NCBI GenBank assembly: GCA_019638975.1
Contig: JAHBST010000004.1
Coordinates: 1-57,239, forward strand
Length of the DNA stretch: 57,239 bases
Direction of reading: 5' to 3'
Source: Cryobacterium sp.
GTDB taxonomy: Bacteria > Actinomycetota > Actinomycetes > Actinomycetales > Microbacteriaceae
Part shown: piece by piece, positions 33,649 through 43,000 of the stretch
Position numbering within the stretch: the first letter of the stretch is position 1
Layout of the letters: each line of letters opens with the position of its first letter
Program-made: the position numbers and the translations under genes
Notes under the pieces: model-generated
The model's database searches: none
What the model was told of the DNA's origin: nothing
What the model saw: only the letters and a program-made list of their open reading frames with translations

Positions 33649-34884
33649 ATGTCGAACAGCACGAGGACGACAAGCTGCTGCATCTCGGGAGGCGGCCCGG
33701 CCGGGATCATGCTCGGTTATCTGCTCGCTCGCGCTGGGGTGGATACCGTCGTGCTGGAGAAGCACAAGGATTTTTTTCGAGACTTTCGCGGCGACACCAT
33801 CCATCCCTCCACGATCGACCTGATCGACCAGTTGGGCTTGAGGGAAAAGTTCGACGCGATTCATCAGAGCCACATCCACACGCTCGATGTCGTCATCAAC
33901 GGCAATCGCCTGACGCCCGTCGACTTCTCGAAGCTTCGCGGGCGCAACGACTACATCGCCCTCATGCCGCAGTGGGACTTCCTGTCGCTCATCGCCGACG
34001 AAGGCAGGAAGATTCCGAATTTTCACTTGCTCATGGGTGCGGAGGCCACCGGGCTCGTGCGCGAGGGCGACCGGGTGTCGGGCGTGACCGCCACGAGCGG
34101 CGCCGATGTACTCACCATCACCGCGGACCTCACGATTGCCGCGGACGGCCGCGACTCGACGCTGAGGGATGCTGCCGGGCTTGTGCCGAAGGACTACGGG
34201 GTCGCCGTCGACGTTTTGTGGTTCCGCTTGCCGCGGACGAAAGTCGACCCGCCGGACACTCTCGCCTACCTCGACACGGAGTCCATGGTGATCACGATCC
34301 CCCGGGAGGACTACTACCAGAGCGGAATGCTCATCCCGAAAGGGGACTATCCGTCGGTGCAGAAGGCCGGCCTTCCGGAGTTTCGGGCCCGCATCGTTCG
34401 GGTCGCGCCGTTTCTATCGGAAGTCGTTGATTCCGTCACGAGTTGGGATCAGGTGAAGCTCCTGACCGTCCAGGTGAACCGTCTTTCGCAGTGGTGGCTG
34501 GACGGCCTGTTGTGCATCGGCGACGCTGCCCACGCCATGTCGCCGGCATTCGGCGTAGGCATCAACTATGCGATCCAGGATGCCGTCGCCGCGGCTAATC
34601 TGCTCGTCGACGGCTTGCGGAAGGGCACGCTTTCAACATCCGATCTCGCGCGCGTGGAGAAGAGGAGACTGTCGCCGGTGCGACGCATGCAGCCCATCCA
34701 GTTGCGGCTGCATGACGTGATCGCGAAACCGGGAGGAGGCGGATTCCTCGCCAACCCGATGACCTGGTGGCAACGCGGCCTTGCCGGCATTCTTCTGCCG
34801 ATTCTGCGCTTGTTCACTGCCCGCGTCATCGGTCGCGGATTCCGGCCGGAGAAGCTCGGCCCGCAACTCGAGCCGCTGAGGTAA
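33649..34884 (+). CDS. FAD-dependent oxidoreductase (aromatic hydroxylase-like)
   Basis: A 411-residue group A flavoprotein monooxygenase. FAD motifs: CCISGGGPAGIMLGYLLARA at the N-terminus, AADGRDSTLRDAAGL (DG motif) and LLCIGDAAHAMSPAFGVGIN (GD motif). The conserved FRGDTIHPSTIDLIDQLGL segment is typical of FAD-binding_3 hydroxylases related to PHBH. The start is ATG 33649; the upstream part of the frame is low-complexity. The C-terminus is hydrophobic and basic. Substrate unknown. Confidence 0.88.
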   Translation: MSNSTRTTSCCISGGGPAGIMLGYLLARAGVDTVVLEKHKDFFRDFRGDTIHPSTIDLIDQLGLREKFDAIHQSHIHTLDVVINGNRLTPVDFSKLRGRNDYIALMPQWDFLSLIADEGRKIPNFHLLMGAEATGLVREGDRVSGVTATSGADVLTITADLTIAADGRDSTLRDAAGLVPKDYGVAVDVLWFRLPRTKVDPPDTLAYLDTESMVITIPREDYYQSGMLIPKGDYPSVQKAGLPEFRARIVRVAPFLSEVVDSVTSWDQVKLLTVQVNRLSQWWLDGLLCIGDAAHAMSPAFGVGINYAIQDAVAAANLLVDGLRKGTLSTSDLARVEKRRLSPVRRMQPIQLRLHDVIAKPGGGGFLANPMTWWQRGLAGILLPILRLFTARVIGRGFRPEKLGPQLEPLR

Positions 34885-34901
34885 ACGCGCTGAAACCGCC
34901 G

Positions 34902-35924
34902 TTATCCGAACAGGGCGCGGACCTCTTCGTAGCGTTCATCCGGAACCGTCTTGAGTGAGCCGAGCGCAGCCTCGAAGGGGACATCGACGATGTCGGTTCC
35001 TTTGAGCGCGACCATGTAGCCCCACTTCTCGTCGAGGACCATGTGCAAAGCGCCCCAGCCGAGGCGCGTCGCGAGCACCCGGTCGAATGCCGTGGGGGTG
35101 CCGCCACGCTGGATGTGGCCGAGCGTCGTCGCGCGAGTCTCGATACCCGTGTGCTCTTCGATGAGGGGCGCGAGAAGCTCGCCGATTCCGCCGAGCCGCG
35201 GGCGGCCGAACGTATCGAGACCCCGCTCGTTGTGGGCATCCGTCATCGTGTCAAGAAGGAAACCTTCGGCGACTGCGACGAGCGGCGCACGCCCGCGATT
35301 GTGCGCTCGCGTGACCCAGTCGCAAATCTGCTCGATCGAGGTCTTGCGCTCGGGGATCAGTATGGCGTGCGCGCCTGCGGCGACCCCCGAATGAAGCGCG
35401 ATCCACCCGACGTGCCGACCCATGACTTCCGCGACCATGCAACGGTCGTGCGAATCGCCGGTCGTACGGAGCCGGTCCATCGCTTCCGTGGCGATTTCCA
35501 CGGCGGTGTCGAAACCGAAGGTGTAGTCGGTCGCACCAAGGTCGTTGTCAACGGTCTTCGGTACACCGACGATCGGGATGCCGAGATCGGATAGGCGTTT
35601 CGCCGCCGCGAGCGTGCCTTCGCCGCCGATGGCGACGAGCGCATCCATCGAATGAGCGGTCATGACCTCGCGCACGCGCTCCGCGCCCCCATGGTCGAAA
35701 GGGTTCGTCCTCGAAGTCCCGAGGATCGTGCCGCCTTGCTTGCTGATACCCATGATGTGATGACGTTCGAGTCGGAAGAAGTCTTCATCGACGAGACCCT
35801 TCCAACCGTTGCGCACGCCGATGAATTCGAGATTGTGAGTCTGAACGCCGCTGAACACGATTGCGCGAATGACCGCATTGAGTCCGGGCGCGTCGCCGCC
35901 GCTCGTCAGGATGCCGATTGCCAT
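34902..35924 (-). CDS. pfkA: 6-phosphofructokinase
   Basis: A 340-residue glycolytic kinase phosphorylating fructose 6-phosphate. It starts MAIGILTSGGDAPGLNAVIR. IGGEGTLAAAKRL carries Gly at the position equivalent to E. coli G104, while PKTVDNDLGATDYTFG carries Lys at the position equivalent to G124; the catalytic aspartate is in TVDND. By family precedent Gly104 favours ATP as donor, although Lys124 is shared with PPi enzymes. I choose ATG 35924, six codons after the first possible GTG. Confidence 0.95.
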   Translation of the reverse strand: MAIGILTSGGDAPGLNAVIRAIVFSGVQTHNLEFIGVRNGWKGLVDEDFFRLERHHIMGISKQGGTILGTSRTNPFDHGGAERVREVMTAHSMDALVAIGGEGTLAAAKRLSDLGIPIVGVPKTVDNDLGATDYTFGFDTAVEIATEAMDRLRTTGDSHDRCMVAEVMGRHVGWIALHSGVAAGAHAILIPERKTSIEQICDWVTRAHNRGRAPLVAVAEGFLLDTMTDAHNERGLDTFGRPRLGGIGELLAPLIEEHTGIETRATTLGHIQRGGTPTAFDRVLATRLGWGALHMVLDEKWGYMVALKGTDIVDVPFEAALGSLKTVPDERYEEVRALFG

Positions 35925-35978
35925 GGAACCATCTTGGTGCACGCTCGGGCTGATGACGGAACCGAGCGGTAGCGCGAC

Positions 35979-36209
35979 TCAGTCCTGGTCGTCGGCGGGG
36001 TCGAAGCGATCGGGCGGAGCCGCACTCGTGGCGTCATCGTCCTCGTCGCCATCCTCGCGCGCGAAGGTCGAAGGTCCAGCCCCGGGATCGTCGTCCGCCT
36101 CGGCGAGTTTTTTCAGCAACTCGTCCGTCAGCTTTTTCGAGTCGTTGCCGTGCTCGGGATCCCACGCCGCCGGACCACCCTGATTGGCGAAGGGGTCGAA
36201 GTCGGCCAC
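35979..36209 (-). CDS. Small acidic protein of unknown function
   Basis: A 76-residue, highly acidic, probably disordered protein: ADFDPFANQGGPAAWDPEHG, a short helix KKLTDELLKKLAEADDD and an Asp-rich tail ending FDPADDQD. A good ribosome-binding site (GGGAGA) precedes GTG 36209. It has no recognisable domain or enzyme motif. It lies between pfkA and a flavin oxidase with no overlap. Confidence 0.6.
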   Translation of the reverse strand: MADFDPFANQGGPAAWDPEHGNDSKKLTDELLKKLAEADDDPGAGPSTFAREDGDEDDDATSAAPPDRFDPADDQD

Positions 36210-36256
36210 GACATTCTCCCTTCACGCAGGTTCGCGGAATCCGCTGTGCGTGGAGT

Positions 36257-37627
36257 TTAACCGCCCTTTGGACCAAAGGTAAAGAGTCCGAGGGGGTCGT
36301 ACTTCGTTCGCACGCCGACCAGGCGCTCGAAAATCGGTGCCGGCCACGCGCTCTCGAAGTGCTCCCACGAGCGGAATCGGCCGGCGAAATTGACGTTGGT
36401 TTCTTTCGACGTCCACGGCGCGATCGCGGTGACGAGTCTGTCCGCACTCGTGGGCAGGACCGTCTCAAAAAGTTCTGGATTCGGAACGCCGATGGTGTAA
36501 AGCGAGAACCGCCCGCTTCGCCCGCCGACCGCGGACCCCTCGGGCACGTCGATTGCCGCGCGTCCGCCGAGCTGTCGAAGTTCGGTGATCATGAGCGGGC
36601 TCTCCACTCCCGCGCCGACGTGATCGAGAATCGCAGTCGCGAGATCCTGGTCGATGGAGCTCAGCTGCAGTCCGAGATCCCACGCGGGCAGCGGATCGGT
36701 GGGATCGCTGTGAATGAGGCCCATCTTCGACGTGGGCAGCGGCCCGATCGTATCGATGAGCGTGGGGGCGAGAGTCCGAAGCGGTTCCGCCCAGCGCGCG
36801 CCATCCTCGACGTCGCCCGGATACGCGAAGCGGAGAGCGATCGCGTGATGGCCGCGGATCGGTTCCGGCACGGTGTCGAAATCCGGGAATCGGATGATCG
36901 CGACGGACGTCGTGACGTCGTCGGGCGCGCTCGCGGTCCAGTCGATCCAGCCGCGAAGCACGGTCTCGATGTGCGGAGTGTCGAAAATGGCGGCCCCCGC
37001 GAAGATCTGGGGTAGGTCGACGAGCTGGATTCGCATCTCCGTCACGATGCCGAGGCCGCCTTTGCCTCCGCGTAGGGCCCAAAACAGATCAGGATTCTCG
37101 TTCGCGCTCGCCGTCACGATTTCGCCGCCGCCCGTGACGACGCGGAAGGAGCGCGCATAATCGGAGGCCACGCCGTGACTTCGCGCGAGGGGACCGAATC
37201 CGCCGCCGAGTGTGAGCCCGACTGCTCCGACATCGGGCGATGAACCGGTGATCGCGGTGAGGCCGAGCGGGGCGCCGGCGGCCTGGACGGCTTCCCATTT
37301 GAGCCCGGCTCCGATCGTCGCGATTCTGGTCTCCGCGTCGATGTCCAGGTGCGTGAGCCGCTTGGTGACGACCAGAAGACCGTCGGTAACACGCTCGGCG
37401 GGTCCGTGTCCGGTGGCGAGCATTCGAACCGGCAGCGAGTGCCGAGCGGCGAAACGTACGGCCTCGGCGACGTCGGCGTCATTCGTCGCCCCGACGGCAG
37501 CCACGGGAGCGAAACTCGTCGCGAGGTTGAATCCGCTCACCTCGTCCGCAAGGCCGTCGTCGCCGGGCGCGAGCACCGGTCCGGCGACCCGGCCGCGCAA
37601 TTCATCGAGAGGGAAAGCGAAACTCAC
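36257..37627 (-). CDS. FAD-linked oxidase, BBE/6-hydroxynicotine oxidase family
   Basis: A 456-residue oxidoreductase with a PCMH-type FAD-binding domain (VAAVGATNDADVAEAVRFAA, MLATGHGPAERVTDG) and the C-terminal BBE segment ending VRTKYDPLGLFTFGP. The histidine in TGHGP is at the usual 8-alpha-histidyl FAD position, while the second covalent Cys of the bicovalent members is absent (LARSHGVASDYA). Substrate unknown. GTG 37627 has TACTGT 6 bases upstream. Confidence 0.88.
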   Translation of the reverse strand: MSFAFPLDELRGRVAGPVLAPGDDGLADEVSGFNLATSFAPVAAVGATNDADVAEAVRFAARHSLPVRMLATGHGPAERVTDGLLVVTKRLTHLDIDAETRIATIGAGLKWEAVQAAGAPLGLTAITGSSPDVGAVGLTLGGGFGPLARSHGVASDYARSFRVVTGGGEIVTASANENPDLFWALRGGKGGLGIVTEMRIQLVDLPQIFAGAAIFDTPHIETVLRGWIDWTASAPDDVTTSVAIIRFPDFDTVPEPIRGHHAIALRFAYPGDVEDGARWAEPLRTLAPTLIDTIGPLPTSKMGLIHSDPTDPLPAWDLGLQLSSIDQDLATAILDHVGAGVESPLMITELRQLGGRAAIDVPEGSAVGGRSGRFSLYTIGVPNPELFETVLPTSADRLVTAIAPWTSKETNVNFAGRFRSWEHFESAWPAPIFERLVGVRTKYDPLGLFTFGPKGG

Positions 37628-37633
37628 GTTTAG

Positions 37634-37639
37634 ACAGTA
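37634..37639 (-). promoter_or_regulatory. -10 box of leaderless FAD-oxidase promoter
   Basis: TACTGT on the minus strand, 6 bases before GTG 37627. Confidence 0.5.
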
Positions 37640-37694
37640 GACCCGATGGACGCAGAGGGGAAGATACGAGTGCCAGCAGCGCGCAAACTTCGAT

Positions 37695-39257
37695 TCAGGC
37701 CGACTCCAGTACCGCCATTGCCGCATTGTGGCCGCCCAGGCCGCTCACCGCGCCCCCTCGCCGTGCGCCGGACCCGCACATCAGGATGCGATCCCACGCC
37801 GTCGCGACGCCCCAGCGCTCTGCGGCCGTCGACAACGGCGCATCATCCTCGACGAAAGGCCATGAGAGGGGGCCGTGGAAGATGTTTCCGCCGGGCATCC
37901 CGAGGGAGTCTTCAAGGTCGAGTGTGGTCTTCGTCTCGATGCACGGTCGACCGTCGGCATCCGCCATGACGACGGATTCGATGGGCTCGGCGAGAACCGA
38001 ATCGAGCGACGATATGATCGCAGCCTCGAGCTTGCGCCGCATGACTTCGTTGTTCTCTCGCGTGAGAAGCCGGTCGGGAGTGTGGAGAGCGAAGACCGTG
38101 AGTGTTTGCGCGCCGGAGGACTGAAGTTCCGGCGAGAGGATGCTCGGGTCGGTGAGCGAGTGGCAATAGATCTCCGCGGGGACCGGATCCGGAATGGATC
38201 CGCCGACCGCCGCGTCGAACGCCGATTGGAGCTGGCTATACAACTCGTTGATGTGGAACGTGCCGCCGAACGCGGCCGCGGGATCGATCGACGCGTCGAG
38301 CAGTTTCGGCAATCGGCTCAACATGAGGTTCACTTTGACCTGCGCGCCTTCGGGGCGATCGGCAGAAGAGGGCGACGACCCCGTCACGAGTCGGTCGAGG
38401 ACGTAGGGGGCGACGTTCGCGAGCACGGTCGACGCGGAAAGCCGATGCTCCTCGTCGCGGCGTGTGTAACGTACTTCGCCGTCGGGATCGATGTGGGTGA
38501 CCTCGGCACCGGTGACGAGCGTCGTTCCCGCCTTCCGTGCTGCGGCACCGAGAGCGGATGTGACCGCGCCCATACCGCCGACGGGGACATCCCAGTTTCC
38601 CGTCTCGTTCCCGATCACGTGGTAGAGGAAGCAACGGTTTGCGGCGAGTGTCGCATCGTGCGCATCGGCGAAGGTACCGATGAGCGCGTCCGTCAGCACG
38701 ACTCCGCGCACGAGATCATTCGAAAACGAGGACTCTATGGCCTCACCGATCGGCTTTTCGATGAGAGCGGCCCACAACCGGTCGTCTCCGAGAGCGCGGC
38801 GCGCTTCCGATCGGGTGAGCAGCGGGCTGCACACGGTAGGGAAGATGGCGCGGGCCGCAGTCGCTGTCCCCTGATAGAAATCGCTCCAGGCTTCGGCATC
38901 CGGGACCGCGCCGATCGAGGCGAACGAAGCCGCGGTGGCAGCGGGATCCGCATTGTCGACGAGCAGGCCGCGATTCGTGCCCGGCTCGGGGGTGAACGAC
39001 GAATAGCGCCGCCGAAGAAGGCGGATGTCGAGGGCGAGCTCGCGGATGATGCGTTGCGGGAGCAGACTCACGAGATAGGAGTAGCGAGACAATCGAGCGT
39101 CAACGCCCGGGAAGGCGTCCGCGGAAACCGCGGCACCGCCCACAGTCTCGAGCCGTTCGAGCACGGTGACTGTTTTCCCCGCCTGAGCAAGATAGGTCGC
39201 AGCGACGAGAGCATTGTGCCCGCCGCCGACGATCACGATGTCGCGATCCGCTGGCAT
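37695..39257 (-). CDS. Phytoene-desaturase/PYROXD2-like NAD(P)/FAD-dependent oxidoreductase
   Basis: A 520-residue flavoprotein of the carotenoid-desaturase-like family. The dinucleotide fold IVIVGGGHNALVAATYLAQA is followed by ERLETVGGAAVS; GNWDVPVGGMGAVTSALGAA and the C-terminal ILMCGSGARRGGAVSGLGGH close the FAD site. These features match PYROXD2-like proteins better than phytoene desaturases, and no carotenoid gene is adjacent. TAGGCT lies 6 bases before the ATG. It is divergent from the PutA-like gene across 68 bases. Confidence 0.87.
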   Translation of the reverse strand: MPADRDIVIVGGGHNALVAATYLAQAGKTVTVLERLETVGGAAVSADAFPGVDARLSRYSYLVSLLPQRIIRELALDIRLLRRRYSSFTPEPGTNRGLLVDNADPAATAASFASIGAVPDAEAWSDFYQGTATAARAIFPTVCSPLLTRSEARRALGDDRLWAALIEKPIGEAIESSFSNDLVRGVVLTDALIGTFADAHDATLAANRCFLYHVIGNETGNWDVPVGGMGAVTSALGAAARKAGTTLVTGAEVTHIDPDGEVRYTRRDEEHRLSASTVLANVAPYVLDRLVTGSSPSSADRPEGAQVKVNLMLSRLPKLLDASIDPAAAFGGTFHINELYSQLQSAFDAAVGGSIPDPVPAEIYCHSLTDPSILSPELQSSGAQTLTVFALHTPDRLLTRENNEVMRRKLEAAIISSLDSVLAEPIESVVMADADGRPCIETKTTLDLEDSLGMPGGNIFHGPLSWPFVEDDAPLSTAAERWGVATAWDRILMCGSGARRGGAVSGLGGHNAAMAVLESA

Positions 39258-39263
39258 GTTTCG

Positions 39264-39269
39264 AGCCTA
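39264..39269 (-). promoter_or_regulatory. -10 box of leaderless flavoprotein promoter
   Basis: TAGGCT on the minus strand, 6 bases before ATG 39257. Confidence 0.55.
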
Positions 39270-39313
39270 ACGAGTGCGCGCTATTCCTGTGGCCCGGTTT
39301 CAGGTGCGGCCAG

Positions 39314-39319
39314 TAGCCT
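39314..39319 (+). promoter_or_regulatory. -10 box of leaderless PutA-like promoter
   Basis: TAGCCT, 6 bases before ATG 39326, with no Shine-Dalgarno. Confidence 0.55.
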
Positions 39320-39325
39320 TTCAGC

Positions 39326-42300
39326 ATGACAGCGCGAGCACGGGACCTGCCCACAGGCCCCGGCGGGGACGTGCGCGCAGCCGCCGAGGAGGCCATCGCC
39401 GCAGCCGAGCGCTGGAGGAACGACTCGACCATTCCGCCTTCCAGTGCAGAACGTCGGCTGGATGCGCTCCTCGGCGTTCCGGGTGGGACCGAATTTGCGA
39501 TCGGACTCGTGGACGGAGTTCTTCGGCCGCAGGACGCCAGGGTCGTCGCGCGAAATCTCGAGGTTCTCTCCCGCTCGGTTCCCGTCGGCATCCGCTCGGC
39601 TGTCGATTTCCTCACGCACACGTCGGCCGGGCTCGCGACTCTCGCTCCCGCTGCGGTCGCCGCTGCCGCGCGCGAAGGCGTCCTTCGATACTTCTCACAC
39701 CTTCTGCTGCGGCTCGATGCACGCGAGCTGGAGGAGCAGATTTCCCAATTGACCGCAAGGGGCGGCATCCGGCCGTCTCTCCACCCGCTGCTCGCGGCCG
39801 CGAGCGGGCAGCGCGAGGCAGACAAGAACGCGGAGGACGTTCGCGATCTGCTGCTGAAGGACGGCGTGGAGTCGGTGTCCGTACCGCTGCCGGCCGTGAC
39901 GGGTTTTTGGCGGATGGCCGACCTTGATGGCGTCGTCGCGGACGCCGCGGACCGAGTTGCGCAGCTTTGCGAGGTCACCGGGCAGGAGCCCAACGCGACG
40001 CTGATCCTCGAGATTACGACCTTCGACCAGTTGGAACCGACTCTGCGCGTTTTCGAATTCGTGGCGCCGCGCTTTCCGCACTCCCGCATCGGAATCTCGC
40101 TTCCCGCGAATCTTCCCGACTCCCTGTCTGCGCTCCGTCGCGTCGTTCACGTTTCGCGCGCAAGGCGGGCGGGCGGCGGAACGGCCGTGACAGTGCGCAT
40201 CGCGATGGGCGACCACGCGGAGGATGAGAGAGCGCTCGCGGCGGATCACGGATGGGCGAACGCGTCGTTTTCAACGCGCGAGGAAGCGGACGCGCACTAT
40301 CTTCGGATGCTCGATTTCGCTCTCGATCCAGCGCACGGAGGTGCCGTGCAGGTAGTCTCGGCGACGCAAGACCTTATGATCGCCGCATTCGCCTGGCGAC
40401 TCGCGCGTGTTCGGAAGGTCGAGAAAGTCCTCGAGCACGAATTTCCGTTGGGCATTGCCACGCGTGCCGTCGAAGTCGCCAAGCGAGATCTCGGCGGCGT
40501 CCGGGTGCAGTCGCCCGTGATCCTCTCGGGCCAATTGCCGCTTGCCGCACCGTATCTGGTGCGCAGCATCCGACGACAACTCTCTCCTGATAAACCCGCC
40601 GCCTCGACGGGAGCCCGAACGGCGGCAGGGTTGCGGCGCGCGCGGGAGGAACGCTTCCGCTCCATCATCGAACTGTCGCGAAACGCCGTCGCGGACACCT
40701 TTCGCAATCAAAATCTCATTCGAATCGAAGTCGCGGACTTTTCCCAGGCGCCAACACGGGAATGGGCGCTCGGGGTGCTGGAGCATGCACGGGATTCGGC
40801 GGCGGGAGAGGCATTTCTCGAGCGTTCGGCCGTCGAAAATGTCGCGGCGCTGGATTCGAGACTGAACTCCGCGATCGAATCGGGCATGCAGTGGAGCGAA
40901 CGACGCGGCTCCACGCGCGGCGCGGTCCTCGAGAGCGTCTCCGAGACTTTCGCCGAATGGCGCGGGCGTCTTGTCGAGGTCGCCGTGAGCGAAAGCGGCC
41001 TGAGCATCGAAGACGCGGATTCCGATGTGACGGCCGCGATCGCTCTCGCGTCGAGCGCTGCGCGGAATGCACGAGAGCTCGACGGTGCAGAGGGAGCGAC
41101 ATTCGTGCCTCCCCGCCTCCTCGTCGCCGTCGCCCCCCGAATCGGTGCGCTGGTCTCGCTCGCAGGGACCGTCCTCTCGGCTCTCGCGGCCGGTTGCCCC
41201 GTCGTCATCAAACCGGCGCCGGAATCACGTCGCAATTGCGCCGTATTCGTCGAAACACTGATAGCCGGCGGGGTTCCCGAAGGGTTGGTGCAACTCGTCG
41301 ACACAGAGAGTGAGCTTTCCCGCGTTCTGCTGTGCGACGAGCGCGTCGATCGCGTCGTTCACTCCGGGAGCAGGCACGCCGCAAAGCTCTTCCACTCCTG
41401 GCGAGCGGAAATGGTGCTTTCGTCGACGACGGGCGGGCGAAACTCGATGATCGTCACGCCGAGCGCTGACCTCGAGGCGGCCGTCGCCGACATCCTGAGC
41501 AGTGCATTCGATCATGGCGGACAAGCGCCGACATCGATGGGCGCGCTGATCCTCGTGGGCTCCGCGGGCGGCTCTTCGAGATTCCTCGGTCGCCTGACGG
41601 ATGCCGTTTCGTCTCTGCCGACGGGGCGTCCCGGGAGCATTGGTGCGGGGCTCTCGGCGCTTGCGAGACCGGCGGGCACTCGAGAACTCGAAACCCTCGA
41701 ATCCCTTTTCGAGGGGGAATCCTGGCGCGTACGCCCCCGGAAGCTGGATCGTGCCGGCAGACTGTGGTCTCCGGGCCTTCGCGATGGCGTCCAGCCCGCC
41801 GCGTTGTTTCGGCGACCCGAGCGGCGAGCGCCCGTGCTCGACCTTGTGCGCGTCGCGACGCTCGAGGAGGCGATCGGCGTGCAGAACGCGCACGGCTTCG
41901 GGCTGTCGGCCGCGATTCATTCTCTCGATCCTTCCGAAGTCGAAACGTGGCTCGACTCGGTCGAGGCAGGTTTGCTGTGCGTGAATCGCTCCGTGGTCAC
42001 GACCCTCGCCGACCGTGTCCCGATCGGCGGATGGAACCGCTCGATTCTCGGTCCGTCCCGAGCCGCGGGCGGCCAGGATTCCGCAATCTCGCTGGGCTCA
42101 TGGGAGCCTGTCGCCCCGCGGCCGGGAAGCACCGTGACGCTGGATGGCGTCGGCCCGGATGTCGCCCGGTTCATCGCGGCGGCACAGCCGGGCATGAACT
42201 TCAGCGAATTCGATTGGGTGCGCACTTCCGCGCGAAGCGATGAAGCCGCTTGGCTTCGCGTGTACGCCGCTCGATATGTCGCCATCGGAGCCGAACCGAC

Positions 42301-42787
42301 CGAGCATCCGCTGCGCGAATTCGCGGAGTTGGCGGTGCAGCGGTACCGCGCGCTCGCGGTCACGATTCGATTGAGCGAAGGCGCTCGACTTGTCGAGCTC
42401 GTGCGTGTTCTCGCGGCAGCGACGAGAACCGGCGCACCTGTAGCAGTGAGCAGCGCCGTACCGCTGCATCCCGGGCTGATCGCCTTATTCGGGGCGGTCG
42501 ACAGTCCCGTCCAGGTCGCCCAAGTGCTCGTGGAGTCGGACGCGCGATGGCGTGCGCGCGTGCAGGCCGGTGAGATCCTCACGACCCGCATCCGACTGAT
42601 CGGCGGCGACCCCGTGGTGCTCGCTCGCGTGCTTCACGGTCAATCCGGCATCACGGTTCTCTCGGGTCCGGTGACGACGAGTGGCCGCGTTGAACTGTTG
42701 CCGTTTCTACGGGAGCAGTCGATTTGCGTTGGCCGATTTCGACCCGGATTGCCCCCGATGGACTTGTCGGAAGCGGCATTTGACTGA
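39326..42787 (+). CDS. PutA-like protein with degenerate proline dehydrogenase and aldehyde dehydrogenase domains
   Basis: A 1,153-residue protein with the length and domain order of actinobacterial PutA (proline to glutamate): a PRODH barrel (about 60-440) then an ALDH domain (about 550-930) and a C-terminal region. The overall match is clear (IVTPSADLEAAVADILSSAF, VEAGLLCVNRS, IGGWNRSILGPSRAAGG). Yet active-site residues are missing: the ALDH cysteine motif GQxCSA reads GQAPTS (P735), the general-base glutamate is T701, the PRODH lysine of RLVKGA is M294, and the lysine of the VSIKVSS motif is P187. The frame is intact, so this looks like a conserved pseudoenzyme rather than a decayed gene. 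Function unknown. Confidence 0.85.
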   Translation: MTARARDLPTGPGGDVRAAAEEAIAAAERWRNDSTIPPSSAERRLDALLGVPGGTEFAIGLVDGVLRPQDARVVARNLEVLSRSVPVGIRSAVDFLTHTSAGLATLAPAAVAAAAREGVLRYFSHLLLRLDARELEEQISQLTARGGIRPSLHPLLAAASGQREADKNAEDVRDLLLKDGVESVSVPLPAVTGFWRMADLDGVVADAADRVAQLCEVTGQEPNATLILEITTFDQLEPTLRVFEFVAPRFPHSRIGISLPANLPDSLSALRRVVHVSRARRAGGGTAVTVRIAMGDHAEDERALAADHGWANASFSTREEADAHYLRMLDFALDPAHGGAVQVVSATQDLMIAAFAWRLARVRKVEKVLEHEFPLGIATRAVEVAKRDLGGVRVQSPVILSGQLPLAAPYLVRSIRRQLSPDKPAASTGARTAAGLRRAREERFRSIIELSRNAVADTFRNQNLIRIEVADFSQAPTREWALGVLEHARDSAAGEAFLERSAVENVAALDSRLNSAIESGMQWSERRGSTRGAVLESVSETFAEWRGRLVEVAVSESGLSIEDADSDVTAAIALASSAARNARELDGAEGATFVPPRLLVAVAPRIGALVSLAGTVLSALAAGCPVVIKPAPESRRNCAVFVETLIAGGVPEGLVQLVDTESELSRVLLCDERVDRVVHSGSRHAAKLFHSWRAEMVLSSTTGGRNSMIVTPSADLEAAVADILSSAFDHGGQAPTSMGALILVGSAGGSSRFLGRLTDAVSSLPTGRPGSIGAGLSALARPAGTRELETLESLFEGESWRVRPRKLDRAGRLWSPGLRDGVQPAALFRRPERRAPVLDLVRVATLEEAIGVQNAHGFGLSAAIHSLDPSEVETWLDSVEAGLLCVNRSVVTTLADRVPIGGWNRSILGPSRAAGGQDSAISLGSWEPVAPRPGSTVTLDGVGPDVARFIAAAQPGMNFSEFDWVRTSARSDEAAWLRVYAARYVAIGAEPTEHPLREFAELAVQRYRALAVTIRLSEGARLVELVRVLAAATRTGAPVAVSSAVPLHPGLIALFGAVDSPVQVAQVLVESDARWRARVQAGEILTTRIRLIGGDPVVLARVLHGQSGITVLSGPVTTSGRVELLPFLREQSICVGRFRPGLPPMDLSEAAFD

Positions 42788-43000
42788 GGCAAGTGGCCCC
42801 AGCACTGGGGGTCGGCCATTTCCCGAATAGCGCCCCATCACTCAAATCGGGCACCTAAGCTTTGGGGCGGGCGAGTTCTGACCTAGAAGTTCTCGACCGT
42901 TTTACCCGAATCTAGAACTCCCTGGAGACACCCGATCTCCGGAGCGAATGCACTCGTTCCGTGCCGGGCTGCCGCGGGGTGCAACCCGAGGAATACACCG
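42788..43000 (+). promoter_or_regulatory. Leader/promoter region of the giant LAYTG gene
   Basis: A 213-base gap. It holds a CCCC-N6-GGGGG hairpin (42797-42811), possibly the terminator of the PutA-like gene, and the word GCACCTAAGCTTTG (42851-42864), which differs in one base from the word in the leader of the other LAYTG gene. A GAGG lies about 9 bases before ATG 43001. No gene is seen in it. Confidence 0.45.

Noticed and set aside
37695..39257. Carotenoid phytoene desaturase
   Set aside because: The family is related but the sequence fits PYROXD2-like proteins better, and no crtB, crtE or cyclase gene is adjacent.
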